From: Methanosarcinaceae archaeon UBA470
GTDB taxonomy: Archaea; Halobacteriota; Methanosarcinia; Methanosarcinales; Methanosarcinaceae
Direction: 5' to 3'
DNA: 15,034 bases
Assembly: GCA_002508425.1 (NCBI GenBank)
Contig: DAKU01000038.1
Coordinates: 1 to 15,034 of the forward strand
This document shows positions 7,787 to 13,856 of the stretch, piece after piece; the stretch's first letter is position 1, and each line of letters starts with the position of its first letter. The translations under genes and the position numbers were made by a program. A model generated the notes under the pieces. The model saw only the letters and a program-made list of their open reading frames with translations, was not told the origin of the DNA and did not search any database.

Positions 7787-7940
7787 TTACTGTAATTTTT
7801 ATATTGTTTCTCTTTTCATAACTATATTAAGCCCAGTCTCTTCATGCACTTAGAACAACCTGTGTAAAAAGAAACCGGACTTTAATTTCTCTGTTTTTCG
7901 TCATTCTTGTTCCCAGTTCTTTCTATACTTCTTGTCAGCA

Positions 7941-8000
7941 GAGTCAAAAAGTTATTTTGAAAGTTTTGCTATTAGTAGCAAAAAAGGCATCTATTGACTC
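7941..8000. ncRNA. Two-tier stem-loop of unknown function
   Basis: An outer perfect 7-bp stem (GAGTCAA, 7941-7947, with TTGACTC, 7994-8000) encloses an inner perfect 8-bp hairpin (TTTTGCTA, 7964-7971, with TAGCAAAA, 7976-7983, loop TTAG). Whether it is transcribed and on which strand is unknown. Confidence 0.3.
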
Positions 8001-8031
8001 AATACCCTCACAGTCCCATAATTGTCACAAT

Positions 8032-8052
8032 GTGGAGCTAATCTCCACTTTT
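8032..8052 (+). terminator. Terminator-like hairpin in the intergenic gap
   Basis: GTGGAG pairs perfectly with CTCCAC across the 5-base loop CTAAT and is followed at once by TTTT. No plus-strand gene ends upstream, so if real it would end a small RNA or attenuate a long leader. Confidence 0.35.
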
Positions 8053-8054
8053 GA

Positions 8055-8061
8055 TTTATAA
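8055..8061 (+). promoter_or_regulatory. Possible distal promoter of the ABC operon
   Basis: TTTATAA followed by A/T-rich sequence could start transcription near 8085. That RNA would contain the large hairpin at 8155-8201 and the small frame at 8250-8387 before the first transporter gene. The assignment is by eye and weak. Confidence 0.25.
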
Positions 8062-8154
8062 CCATTTTAACAATGTATGGATTGCCTTTCATCAAAAAAG
8101 ATGTGAGGTACCACCCAACACAGCTATCCCAAACTCCTATGAGTGGCACCACTA

Positions 8155-8201
8155 AAAGGAGGGAATAGGAGGTATTTCACTCTCCTGTGGATGCCTCCTT
8201 T
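8155..8201 (+). promoter_or_regulatory. Long stem-loop in the leader of the ABC operon
   Basis: AAAGGAGG (8155-8162) pairs perfectly with CCTCCTTT (8194-8201). Inside it, an 8-bp helix (8165-8172 with 8181-8188) has six Watson-Crick and two G-T pairs and an 8-base loop. Both helices contain GGAG-type sequences paired with CTCC, so the fold hides anti-Shine-Dalgarno-like elements. It lies about 50 bases before the small frame and about 210 before the transporter. Confidence 0.45.
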
Positions 8202-8228
8202 AGGAGATTGACTAAAAAGTAGATTAGT

Positions 8229-8237
8229 GGTATATAA
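8229..8237 (+). promoter_or_regulatory. Possible proximal promoter of the ABC operon
   Basis: GGTATATAA is a good archaeal TATA match. It would start RNA near 8258 and give the ATPase gene a leader of about 150 bases. Transcription from here would start inside the small frame at 8250, so that frame would need the distal promoter. Confidence 0.4.
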
Positions 8238-8249
8238 TGGAGAGATATT

Positions 8250-8387
8250 GTGAAAAAAAGTTACGGGTTAAAAAATTATACTGCCCTTGATAAAAGGCGA
8301 TTCAATCTATTAGTATGGAATATGGTGAAAAGCTTGTCCAATAGTACAGAGCAAGTTCCATCTCCATCTGTTTCTTCCAGATTATAA
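8250..8387 (+). CDS. Possible 45-residue small protein or leader peptide
   Basis: A GTG-started frame of 45 codons is preceded by GGAGAG (8239-8244) at a spacing of five bases, a usable ribosome binding site. The peptide is basic in its first half (KKSYGLKNY, DKRRFN), has a short hydrophobic middle (LLVWNMV), and has a Ser/Pro-rich tail. It ends 21 bases before the ABC ATPase start, in the same orientation. I do not recognise it, and chance occurrence is quite possible for this length. Confidence 0.25.
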   Translation: MKKSYGLKNYTALDKRRFNLLVWNMVKSLSNSTEQVPSPSVSSRL

Positions 8388-8408
8388 ATAAAATAAGGAG
8401 ATTTCCTT

Positions 8409-9146
8409 ATGGTTGATAATTTAGATGAAGATTTGAATAACAATACTAATTCTTCTACACTCCTTAAACTGGAGGATGTCTGGAAGATCTACCAGATGGG
8501 AGAAACTGAATTCGCTGCTTTGAAGGGTATTGATCTAACTATATCAAAAGGCGAGTTTGTGATCATACTGGGTCCAAGTGGTAGTGGGAAAAGTACTTTG
8601 ATGAACCTGCTAGGCTGCCTTGATATACCAAGTAAAGGCACTGTTTTTCTCAATGGAAAAGATATCTCACAGCTTGGTGAATCTGAACTTGCAATCATTA
8701 GAGGTAAAATGATAGGTTTCATTTTCCAGCAGTTCAACCTGCTACCCACTTTAAACACACTAGAAAATGTAATGCTTCCTTTAGAATTCCAGGAAGCAGA
8801 TTCTTCTTTTGCTATGGAAAAAGCCACTAAGCTATTAGAGATGGTAGGCTTGGAACATAAAGCGCGTAATCTACCATCACAATTGTCTGGTGGCCAGAGA
8901 CAGAGAGTTGCAATTGCTAGATCACTAGCCGTTGACCCTGAGATTATACTAGCTGATGAACCCACAGGTAACCTCGATAGCAAAACAGGAACCTACATTC
9001 TTGATTTCTTGAGTAATCTGCATAAGAAAGAAGGAAAGACGATTATCATTGTAACACACGATATGAGTCTTGTCAGATACGCTGAACGAGTCTTTCACAT
9101 CAAGGATGGACTAGTAGAATCAATAGAGGAAAGAAAAAACAATTAA
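8409..9146 (+). CDS. ABC transporter ATP-binding protein, MacB/LolD type
   Basis: The 245-residue nucleotide-binding subunit has Walker A GPSGSGKS (55-62), a Q-loop at Gln107 in FIFQQFNLLPTL, signature LSGGQ (159-163), Walker B IILADE with Glu184, a D-loop GNLD, and switch His217 in VTHD. The FQQFNLLPTLNTLENV block and the ADEPTGNLDS block are typical of the LolD/MacB/FtsE-like class, which drives envelope-remodelling or mechanotransmission rather than classical import. An acidic, Asn-rich N-terminal extension of about 18 residues precedes the domain. AAGGAG (8395-8400) lies eight bases before the ATG. The COG1361 gene follows 10 bases after its stop and the permease comes third, so all three are one operon. 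Confidence 0.93.
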   Translation: MVDNLDEDLNNNTNSSTLLKLEDVWKIYQMGETEFAALKGIDLTISKGEFVIILGPSGSGKSTLMNLLGCLDIPSKGTVFLNGKDISQLGESELAIIRGKMIGFIFQQFNLLPTLNTLENVMLPLEFQEADSSFAMEKATKLLEMVGLEHKARNLPSQLSGGQRQRVAIARSLAVDPEIILADEPTGNLDSKTGTYILDFLSNLHKKEGKTIIIVTHDMSLVRYAERVFHIKDGLVESIEERKNN

Positions 9147-9156
9147 GGTGACTAGA

Positions 9157-10455
9157 ATGAAAAAACTGTTGATATTCATACTTTTGATGTTACTCCCCAT
9201 AGCAACTGCTGCTGCAGCAAGTAGTTCCGTGGATGCTTCAGGAGTAAGTGTAGCTATCATGAGCCAAACTCCAAACCCTGCAAGACCAGGTGAAACAGTT
9301 GAACTTACTCTTAGTGTACAGAACTTTGGAAATGAGAATCTTAAAAACATCGTCCTGACCGCACAACCGGAATATCCATTTTCACAGGTAAATGGCGAAT
9401 CATTGACTAAAACAATACCCTACCTCAATGCCAGGCAGGATGACGATGAAGCTGCAACAGTAAAGTTGAAGCTGAAGGTAGACACTGACGTGCCAGCAGG
9501 CACATATGAGCTGGACGTTGTTACTACTGATTCAAGTGGTTCAACTAAAACAACTACACTGAATATTGAAGTCAGAGGTAAGGAATACGCTCAAATTGTG
9601 ACAATAAGCAAGTCTAGCATAGACTTTGCTACTGAAGAGCAACTTGATTTTGTAGTTACAAATACTGGAACTTCCCCCTTGAAGAATATGCAGATATCCT
9701 GGGATGATTCCACAGGAACGATTTTACCTGTATATTCATCGAATACCAAATACATTAGCTATCTTGCTGCCAATCAATCTGTAACTGTTAGTTATATAGT
9801 AATGGCTGATGTGAATGCAGATCCAGGTCTTTATCAATTGAATATTACCCTTCAGGTAGAGGATTATAACTCAGATATCAGTACAATTTCAACGAAAGCC
9901 GGAGTATTTGTAGGAGGCGGGACGGATTTTGACGTTGCATTCTCAGATAATTCCGATGGAGAGATGTCTTTCTCAGTTGCTAATATAGGCAATAATCAAG
10001 CATATTCAGTGAAAGTATCTATCCCTGAACAGGATGGTTATACCGTATCAGGCAGTTCTTCTTCAATTGTAGGTAATCTGGAAAAAGGTGACTATACAAT
10101 TGCCTCTTTTGGAATAGCAAAGGAAGGAGATACTCAAAGCACTGCTAAAGGGAAATCAAACATAAATACATCAGAAACCAGCAATGAACTAAAAGTTTTG
10201 ATAGAATACACAGACTCTGCAGGTCAGAGGAATACTGTAGAAAAATCAATTCAGGTCTCAGGGAATACAACCTCAGCAAATTCTAATGTACAAAAGAATT
10301 CAGCAAGCTCAAGCTCAATTGTATACATCATTGTGATAGCAGTAGCTCTTGCAGGATATGTCATGTACTACAGAAAAAAGCATGGTGAAAATCCTGCTGC
10401 AGTTCAAAAACTGGGATCACTTTTACAACATGGAAAAAAGAAAGAAGGTAATTAA
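9157..10455 (+). CDS. Secreted COG1361/CARDB-like protein with C-terminal membrane anchor
   Basis: The ATG at 9157 is chosen because AAGGTG (9145-9150) sits six bases upstream, giving 432 residues with an immediate signal peptide, MKKLLIFILLMLLPIATA. An upstream in-frame GTG at 9148 overlaps that site. The mature part shows about three Ig-like beta-sandwich repeats (roughly 28-140, 145-250 and 255-368). Recurring elements are LSVQNFGNENLKNIVLTA, FVVTNTGTSPLKNMQISW and FSVANIGNNQAYSVKVSI, the N-x-G-x(n)-L-K pattern of CARDB/NEW3 domains in COG1361 S-layer-type proteins. A Ser/Asn-rich spacer leads to one membrane helix (about 388-404) and a basic cytoplasmic tail. Such proteins often sit between MacB-type ATPase and permease genes in archaea. 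I infer that it is the external adaptor of this transporter. The substrate is unknown. Confidence 0.85.
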   Translation: MKKLLIFILLMLLPIATAAAASSSVDASGVSVAIMSQTPNPARPGETVELTLSVQNFGNENLKNIVLTAQPEYPFSQVNGESLTKTIPYLNARQDDDEAATVKLKLKVDTDVPAGTYELDVVTTDSSGSTKTTTLNIEVRGKEYAQIVTISKSSIDFATEEQLDFVVTNTGTSPLKNMQISWDDSTGTILPVYSSNTKYISYLAANQSVTVSYIVMADVNADPGLYQLNITLQVEDYNSDISTISTKAGVFVGGGTDFDVAFSDNSDGEMSFSVANIGNNQAYSVKVSIPEQDGYTVSGSSSSIVGNLEKGDYTIASFGIAKEGDTQSTAKGKSNINTSETSNELKVLIEYTDSAGQRNTVEKSIQVSGNTTSANSNVQKNSASSSSIVYIIVIAVALAGYVMYYRKKHGENPAAVQKLGSLLQHGKKKEGN

Positions 10456-10457
10456 CA

Positions 10458-11669
10458 ATGAAGACCAGCGGCTATCTGAACATGGCTTTAAGCATTCTGT
10501 ATCATAGTAAGATCCGCAGCTGGCTCACAATTATAGGAATAGTGATAGGCATAGCTTCGGTCGTAACTATAATTTCCATTAGCGATAGTATGACCGCAGA
10601 CATGGAAGAGCGTATGTCGGATTTCGACTTAACCTCAATTACTATCACACCTGGATACAGCAAGGCTTCTTCAGCAATGGGACCACCCCGGATGGAAGGT
10701 GGTTCCTCTACAGATGCTGAACTTACTAAAAAGGATATAAGAGCTATTAAGCTGATAGGCAATATTTCCTATATCGATGGGCGTATATCAGGAAGTGATA
10801 ATACTGTTTACTTTATGGGTGAATCTGCAAGTCTCTCCATAAACGGTGTTGATCCACAGGTATGGCGGTATATGTCCACATATGAGCTGGGATCTGGAAG
10901 GATGCTTGATCCGGCAGACAATAATGTTGCAGTCATAGGCTATAGTGTTGCTCATGAAATTTTTGATAATCAGATCAGTGTGAATAGAATAGTTAAAATC
11001 AATGGGAAATCCGTCCGAGTAGTAGGTATACTTGCAGACGGAGAAGACGATAATGCCATTTATATGCCTATAGATGCAGCTGTTGGTATAATAGAAGATG
11101 CAGAGAATGAGGTTTATGACTCAATTGTTGTGCAGGTAAATGATGTAAATAATGTAGAGGCAACAAAAGAAGAAATTGAAACTAAACTCATGATATCAAG
11201 AAATGTAATGAACGAAGACGACAGAGACTTTACAGTATCAGATTCATTGTCAATGGCAGATAGTATAAGTGAGATGCTGTCATCTATGAGCCTCTTCCTC
11301 GGAGCTATAGCCGGAGTGTCCTTAGTAGTAGGTTCAGTCGGTATTGCTAATACGATGTTCACTTCTGTAATGGAAAAGACAAAGGAAATCGGTACCATGA
11401 AAGCAATTGGAGCTACGAATAAGGATATATTGATGATATTTGTATTCAATTCAGGAATGGTAGGTCTTGTAGGAGGAGTTATCGGCATAATATTAAGTGT
11501 AATCCTTACATACATAATGGGGCCACTGCTAGGACTTAGTATGTCAGTTGCACCTTATCTATGGGTAGTAGGGATATCCATAGCTGTCTTAATAGGTGTA
11601 GTATCAGGTATAATCCCTGCTTACAATGCATCAAAGATGAAACCTGTAGACGCTTTGAGGTATGAGTGA
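10458..11669 (+). CDS. ABC transporter permease, MacB/FtsX family
   Basis: The 403-residue protein has the MacB layout. A first membrane helix (about 22-42, WLTIIGIVIGIASVVTII) follows the conserved N-terminal LSILYHSKIRSWLT. A large extracytoplasmic domain spans about 43-275. Three C-terminal helices (about 279-302, 325-353 and 366-389) form the FtsX domain. The motif MEKTKEIGTMKAIGATN (305-321) is the cytoplasmic coupling segment that contacts the ATPase, and the end SGIIPAYNASKMKPVDALRYE is the family signature. It starts two bases after the COG1361 stop with AAGGT eight bases upstream, so translation is probably coupled. With the two upstream genes it likely forms a complete mechanotransmission or export complex. 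Whether it exports a peptide, lipid or cell-envelope component cannot be told. Confidence 0.93.
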   Translation: MKTSGYLNMALSILYHSKIRSWLTIIGIVIGIASVVTIISISDSMTADMEERMSDFDLTSITITPGYSKASSAMGPPRMEGGSSTDAELTKKDIRAIKLIGNISYIDGRISGSDNTVYFMGESASLSINGVDPQVWRYMSTYELGSGRMLDPADNNVAVIGYSVAHEIFDNQISVNRIVKINGKSVRVVGILADGEDDNAIYMPIDAAVGIIEDAENEVYDSIVVQVNDVNNVEATKEEIETKLMISRNVMNEDDRDFTVSDSLSMADSISEMLSSMSLFLGAIAGVSLVVGSVGIANTMFTSVMEKTKEIGTMKAIGATNKDILMIFVFNSGMVGLVGGVIGIILSVILTYIMGPLLGLSMSVAPYLWVVGISIAVLIGVVSGIIPAYNASKMKPVDALRYE

Positions 11670-11689
11670 AAGTTTACTTAAGAACGATT

Positions 11690-11719
11690 GAGGTTTTGTG
11701 TATGTATGCTCAAAACCTC
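11690..11719 (+). terminator. Terminator hairpin of the ABC operon
   Basis: A perfect 9-bp stem, GAGGTTTTG with CAAAACCTC, surrounds a 12-base loop and begins 20 bases after the permease stop. A/T-rich sequence without a clean T-run follows. It separates the operon from the next AT-rich gene pair. Confidence 0.55.
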
Positions 11720-11775
11720 TAACTATATATTTCAAGATAGACAATTAATGTAGAACACTATACAAAAAGATAATT

Positions 11776-12441
11776 ATGTATTTCACTTCTGAAATTACAA
11801 TTTTAGCCACATCTTTTTTTCTATTAATTATTGAGGTAGTTTTAGGTTCTATCTACCGGAAACTCAATAAATATTATGAATTAACGGGATATAAAGGATT
11901 GAAATATTTCAAGAATTCTTTTATGTCCCTTATGTTTTCATTTTTCTTTATCTATTTGTTGAGAATTGACCAAATAAAAAATGTACAAATTGACCAGATT
12001 AAAAACACATACATTCCACATCCTGAATTAATCCTTGTACATTTTCTGGTAATTTGTTTAGTTTTGTTTTTATATAACTATATTATGACCTTCTTCTTTG
12101 AAGATATCAATAGAAAGCATATTAAGCTTTATGAAATATTACAAAACGATACAAAAGCAATATTATTCATGGTGGTATTTGGGTTTATACTGGCTCCTTT
12201 TATCGGAATACCTATTCTATTTGTCCCCCTTCTCATTTTCTACACTATGTATAAGAAAACAAGGCAGAGTTCTAAAGTATTCAACCATTTTATTGTTTAC
12301 AATTTGCTCATTTTGTCTTATACCATAAACGTGATTCAATTGATTGGATACCCTATTTATCATAGCCTTTTCATTGATCTTTGTGTGTTCCTTTTTCAAA
12401 TGGCATTATTTATAATTATTTGGAAAGAGGTCAGTACTTAA
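11776..12441 (+). CDS. Polytopic membrane protein of unknown family, paired with an HTH regulator
   Basis: The 221-residue, Phe/Ile/Leu-rich protein has about seven likely membrane segments (near 7-26, 46-63, 84-107, 127-143, 144-159, 170-190 and 195-216). No catalytic or transport signature is recognisable. Its stop codon overlaps the ATG of the following HTH gene by one base (TAATG), so the two are translationally coupled and probably function together, for instance as a membrane sensor or anti-regulator holding the DNA-binding partner. A/T content is higher and codon use more A/T-ended than in the ABC operon upstream, which may indicate foreign origin. The ATG has no Shine-Dalgarno. A possible TATA (ACTATATATTT, about 11722-11732) lies about 50 bases upstream. 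Residues 64-79 contain a duplicated 8-residue unit. Confidence 0.7.
   Translation: MYFTSEITILATSFFLLIIEVVLGSIYRKLNKYYELTGYKGLKYFKNSFMSLMFSFFFIYLLRIDQIKNVQIDQIKNTYIPHPELILVHFLVICLVLFLYNYIMTFFFEDINRKHIKLYEILQNDTKAILFMVVFGFILAPFIGIPILFVPLLIFYTMYKKTRQSSKVFNHFIVYNLLILSYTINVIQLIGYPIYHSLFIDLCVFLFQMALFIIIWKEVST
11965..12012 (+). repeat. 24-base tandem duplication inside the membrane protein gene
   Basis: Two adjacent 24-base units (11965-11988 and 11989-12012) begin with ATTGACCA and encode IDQIKNVQ then IDQIKNTY. The frame is preserved. The units fall in the loop after the second membrane segment, and the second copy has several substitutions, so the duplication is not recent. Confidence 0.6.
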
Positions 12442-12710
12442 TGAAAAGAAGAGAAAGATTAGAGATAATATATGATATTTTATCTCTAATTAGTAAAAAT
12501 GATAATCTCATTAGGCCAACCCCTCTTCTTCGTAAGTCCAACCTGTCATCAAGTCAATTTGATTACTATATAACAGAATTAATCGAGAAAGGATTTGTTG
12601 AAATCCACACAATAGATTGTAAGCAACATTATAGCCTAAAAAAGAAAGGTTTTGAGTACCTTAAGCAATATAGAGTTATATTAAAAATTATAGAGGACTT
12701 TGAGCTTTAA
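12441..12710 (+). CDS. Winged-helix DNA-binding protein, HTH_45 family
   Basis: The 89-residue protein begins MKRRERLEIIYDILSLI and continues with a helix pair ending in the likely recognition helix SSSQFDYYITELIEKG (36-51). A beta-wing (VEIHTIDCKQHYSLKKKG) and a C-terminal helix (FEYLKQYRVILKII) complete the fold. This order, R-R-x-x-LEII, L-x-x-S-Q, L-x-x-KG and L-x-x-KG-x-x-x-L, is the HTH_45 (PF14947) pattern common among small archaeal regulators. I chose the ATG at 12441 because it overlaps the stop of the membrane gene and matches the family start. A longer frame opens at 12381 but is an upstream extension overlapping that gene. It probably binds DNA as a dimer and may control its own operon. 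No ligand domain is present, so the signal would come from the membrane partner. Confidence 0.82.
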   Translation: MKRRERLEIIYDILSLISKNDNLIRPTPLLRKSNLSSSQFDYYITELIEKGFVEIHTIDCKQHYSLKKKGFEYLKQYRVILKIIEDFEL

Positions 12711-12932
12711 GGGCGACCATATACAGTTTTCCAGAGATGCTGTATTATTAGTTCTTCTTAATTACTCAAGATACTTTATGAGTGCCTTAGTGAGATTACA
12801 TCTAGTAACCACACTGATTTCGAAGCTGTTCATTGATCTGGTTTTCCCGTATTTTCCAATATCAATCAAACTTCCAAAAAAGAAAGTAGGAAATCAGAAT
12901 CTATTATTCATCATTCTATACTTATCCTCTAG
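12711..12932 (+). other. No recognisable intact gene; possibly decayed coding sequence
   Basis: A frame here reads through from 12700 (TTG) to 13005 with stretches such as FSRDAVLLVLLNYSRYF that look protein-like, but later it drifts into featureless residues. The other two frames are full of stops. It could be the worn remnant of a transposase or other mobile gene, but I could not match it to a family. No RNA gene or clear hairpin was seen. Confidence 0.25.
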
Positions 12933-13424
12933 CTTCCGGTTTTCCCTCACTATTCTTCATTTAAAGGAGGGGCTGCCAATTTTCCAGGTCCGATCCAAGT
13001 TCTAAGAGTACGATCTTGTATTCCCAAAATTGCAGCCAAGAAGAAGTTATCTGAGATCGGTAAGAACAAGAAGATCAATACAAAGGCAAAGTCATACGCG
13101 AGAAAAGGCCTTTCAGTTGATGAAGCTAGAGCCCTTGCAAAGGCTGATGTAGGGAAGGAGAAAGCTGCAGAGCGTTCTAAGAAACTCGGTGAGTCTATGA
13201 AGGGGCTTGAGTCCTCACTTGGCTCTTCTATGGGTTCAACGGGTAATTTTGGCAGTATGCCGGCCACACAGAAGAAGACAACATCTAGGCAAAAGAACAC
13301 AAAGGCTTCTCCTGGAAAAAATATAACCATTAACATCAGTGAACCGAAGAAGGACACTTGGAAAAATCAAAAAAGGGAAAGTAGCAGCAATGAATCTGAC
13401 TACATGTCTATATTCCGTAATTAG
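12933..13424 (+). pseudogene. Unrecognised basic open frame without a start codon
   Basis: The frame opens after TAG (12930-12932) and runs to TAG at 13424, but the first in-frame ATG is at 13197. From about 13026 it is clearly coding-like: KIAAKKKLSEIGKNKKINTK, then SYARKGLSVDEARALAKADV, a Gly/Ser-rich middle (SSLGSSMGSTGNFGSM), and a Lys/Ser/Asn-rich tail. The protein is very basic and soluble, with one helical region that might bind nucleic acid. A strong GGAGG at 12966-12970 is followed by no usable start codon. The N-terminus was probably lost or shifted by the same decay seen at 12711-12932. Its end overlaps the start of the prepilin peptidase frame by 35 bases, so the two were once one operon. 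An ATG start at 13197, giving 75 residues, remains possible. Confidence 0.4.
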
Positions 13425-13774
13425 TCTGATCTTGCTGTATGCTGTCTATCTGGATATTAGAGAGACGAGTTCCTAACATGGTATGGGTGGCAATGACTTC
13501 TGTCACCCTACCCTTCTGGACTTTTGACACTACGTTTTTAGTTGTAATTATCTCTTTGATACTCTACATGACAGGGACAATAGGGGCGGCTGATGCTAAA
13601 TGTTTCATGGTGCTGTCTTTGTCGGTCAATGCCCTTGTGATCATACTTGTATCGTTTTTGCTATTTCCTCTATTTATTTCAGCTCGTAAATGGGGTGGTC
13701 ATCAAACATACCAATTTTTGCTACCCTTAACTACTGCAGCAATACTGTGCTTTGGCTTTGGGCTGCTTGGATAG
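13390..13774 (+). pseudogene. Frameshifted prepilin peptidase (A24 family aspartic protease)
   Basis: Two frames together give one protein of about 128 residues. The first (ATG at 13390) encodes a hydrophobic N-terminus ending in LLYAVYLDIRE. The second continues RRVPNMVWVAMT from about 13463. The joined segment D-I-R-E-R-R-V-P-N is the membrane-proximal motif of type IV prepilin/preflagellin peptidases and contains the first catalytic Asp. The second catalytic element is GAADAK at about 13585-13602, the GxGD-type motif. Four or so membrane helices follow the A24 pattern. The frames join if one GA is restored in the GAGAGA tract at 13460-13465, so a dinucleotide contraction is the simplest explanation. 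As read, the first frame stops at 13473-13475 and the gene is inactive unless ribosomes shift frame or the tract varies. Confidence 0.7.
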
Positions 13775-13810
13775 AAGTAATAGAAAAAAGAGAGATAGAT
13801 TGTGTGGCTG

Positions 13811-13836
13811 TGCCCTAGATATTTCAACCTGGGGCA
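13811..13836. terminator. Hairpin between convergent prepilin peptidase and integrase genes
   Basis: TGCCCTA (13811-13817) pairs with TGGGGCA (13830-13836), with one G-T pair and a 12-base loop. It lies between the peptidase stop and the integrase stop and could serve either strand. No strong T-run follows. Confidence 0.4.
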
Positions 13837-13856
13837 TTATAGACAATAATCTTATT

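Larger units (their letters stand above)
7759..8408. other. 650-base gap with stem-loops, promoters and one tiny frame
   Basis: No gene of ordinary size was found on either strand. The gap holds the kinase promoter at its left end, then three inverted-repeat structures (7941-8000, 8032-8048, 8155-8201), a short palindrome ATTGTCACAAT at 8021-8031, TATA-like boxes at 8055-8061 and 8229-8237, and a 45-codon frame at 8250-8387. The density of structure suggests a long regulatory leader for the ABC operon or a small RNA. I saw no tRNA or known riboswitch pattern. Confidence 0.5.

Noticed and set aside
8489..8983. 164-codon minus-strand frame inside the ABC ATPase gene
   Set aside because: It lies fully antisense to an ATPase with all motifs intact and has no recognisable domain.
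12950..13357. 135-codon minus-strand frame opposite the basic orphan frame
   Set aside because: Its composition (Phe/Ala/Ser-rich) mirrors the Lys/Ser-rich plus-strand frame, the usual shadow pattern, and the plus frame continues toward the peptidase.
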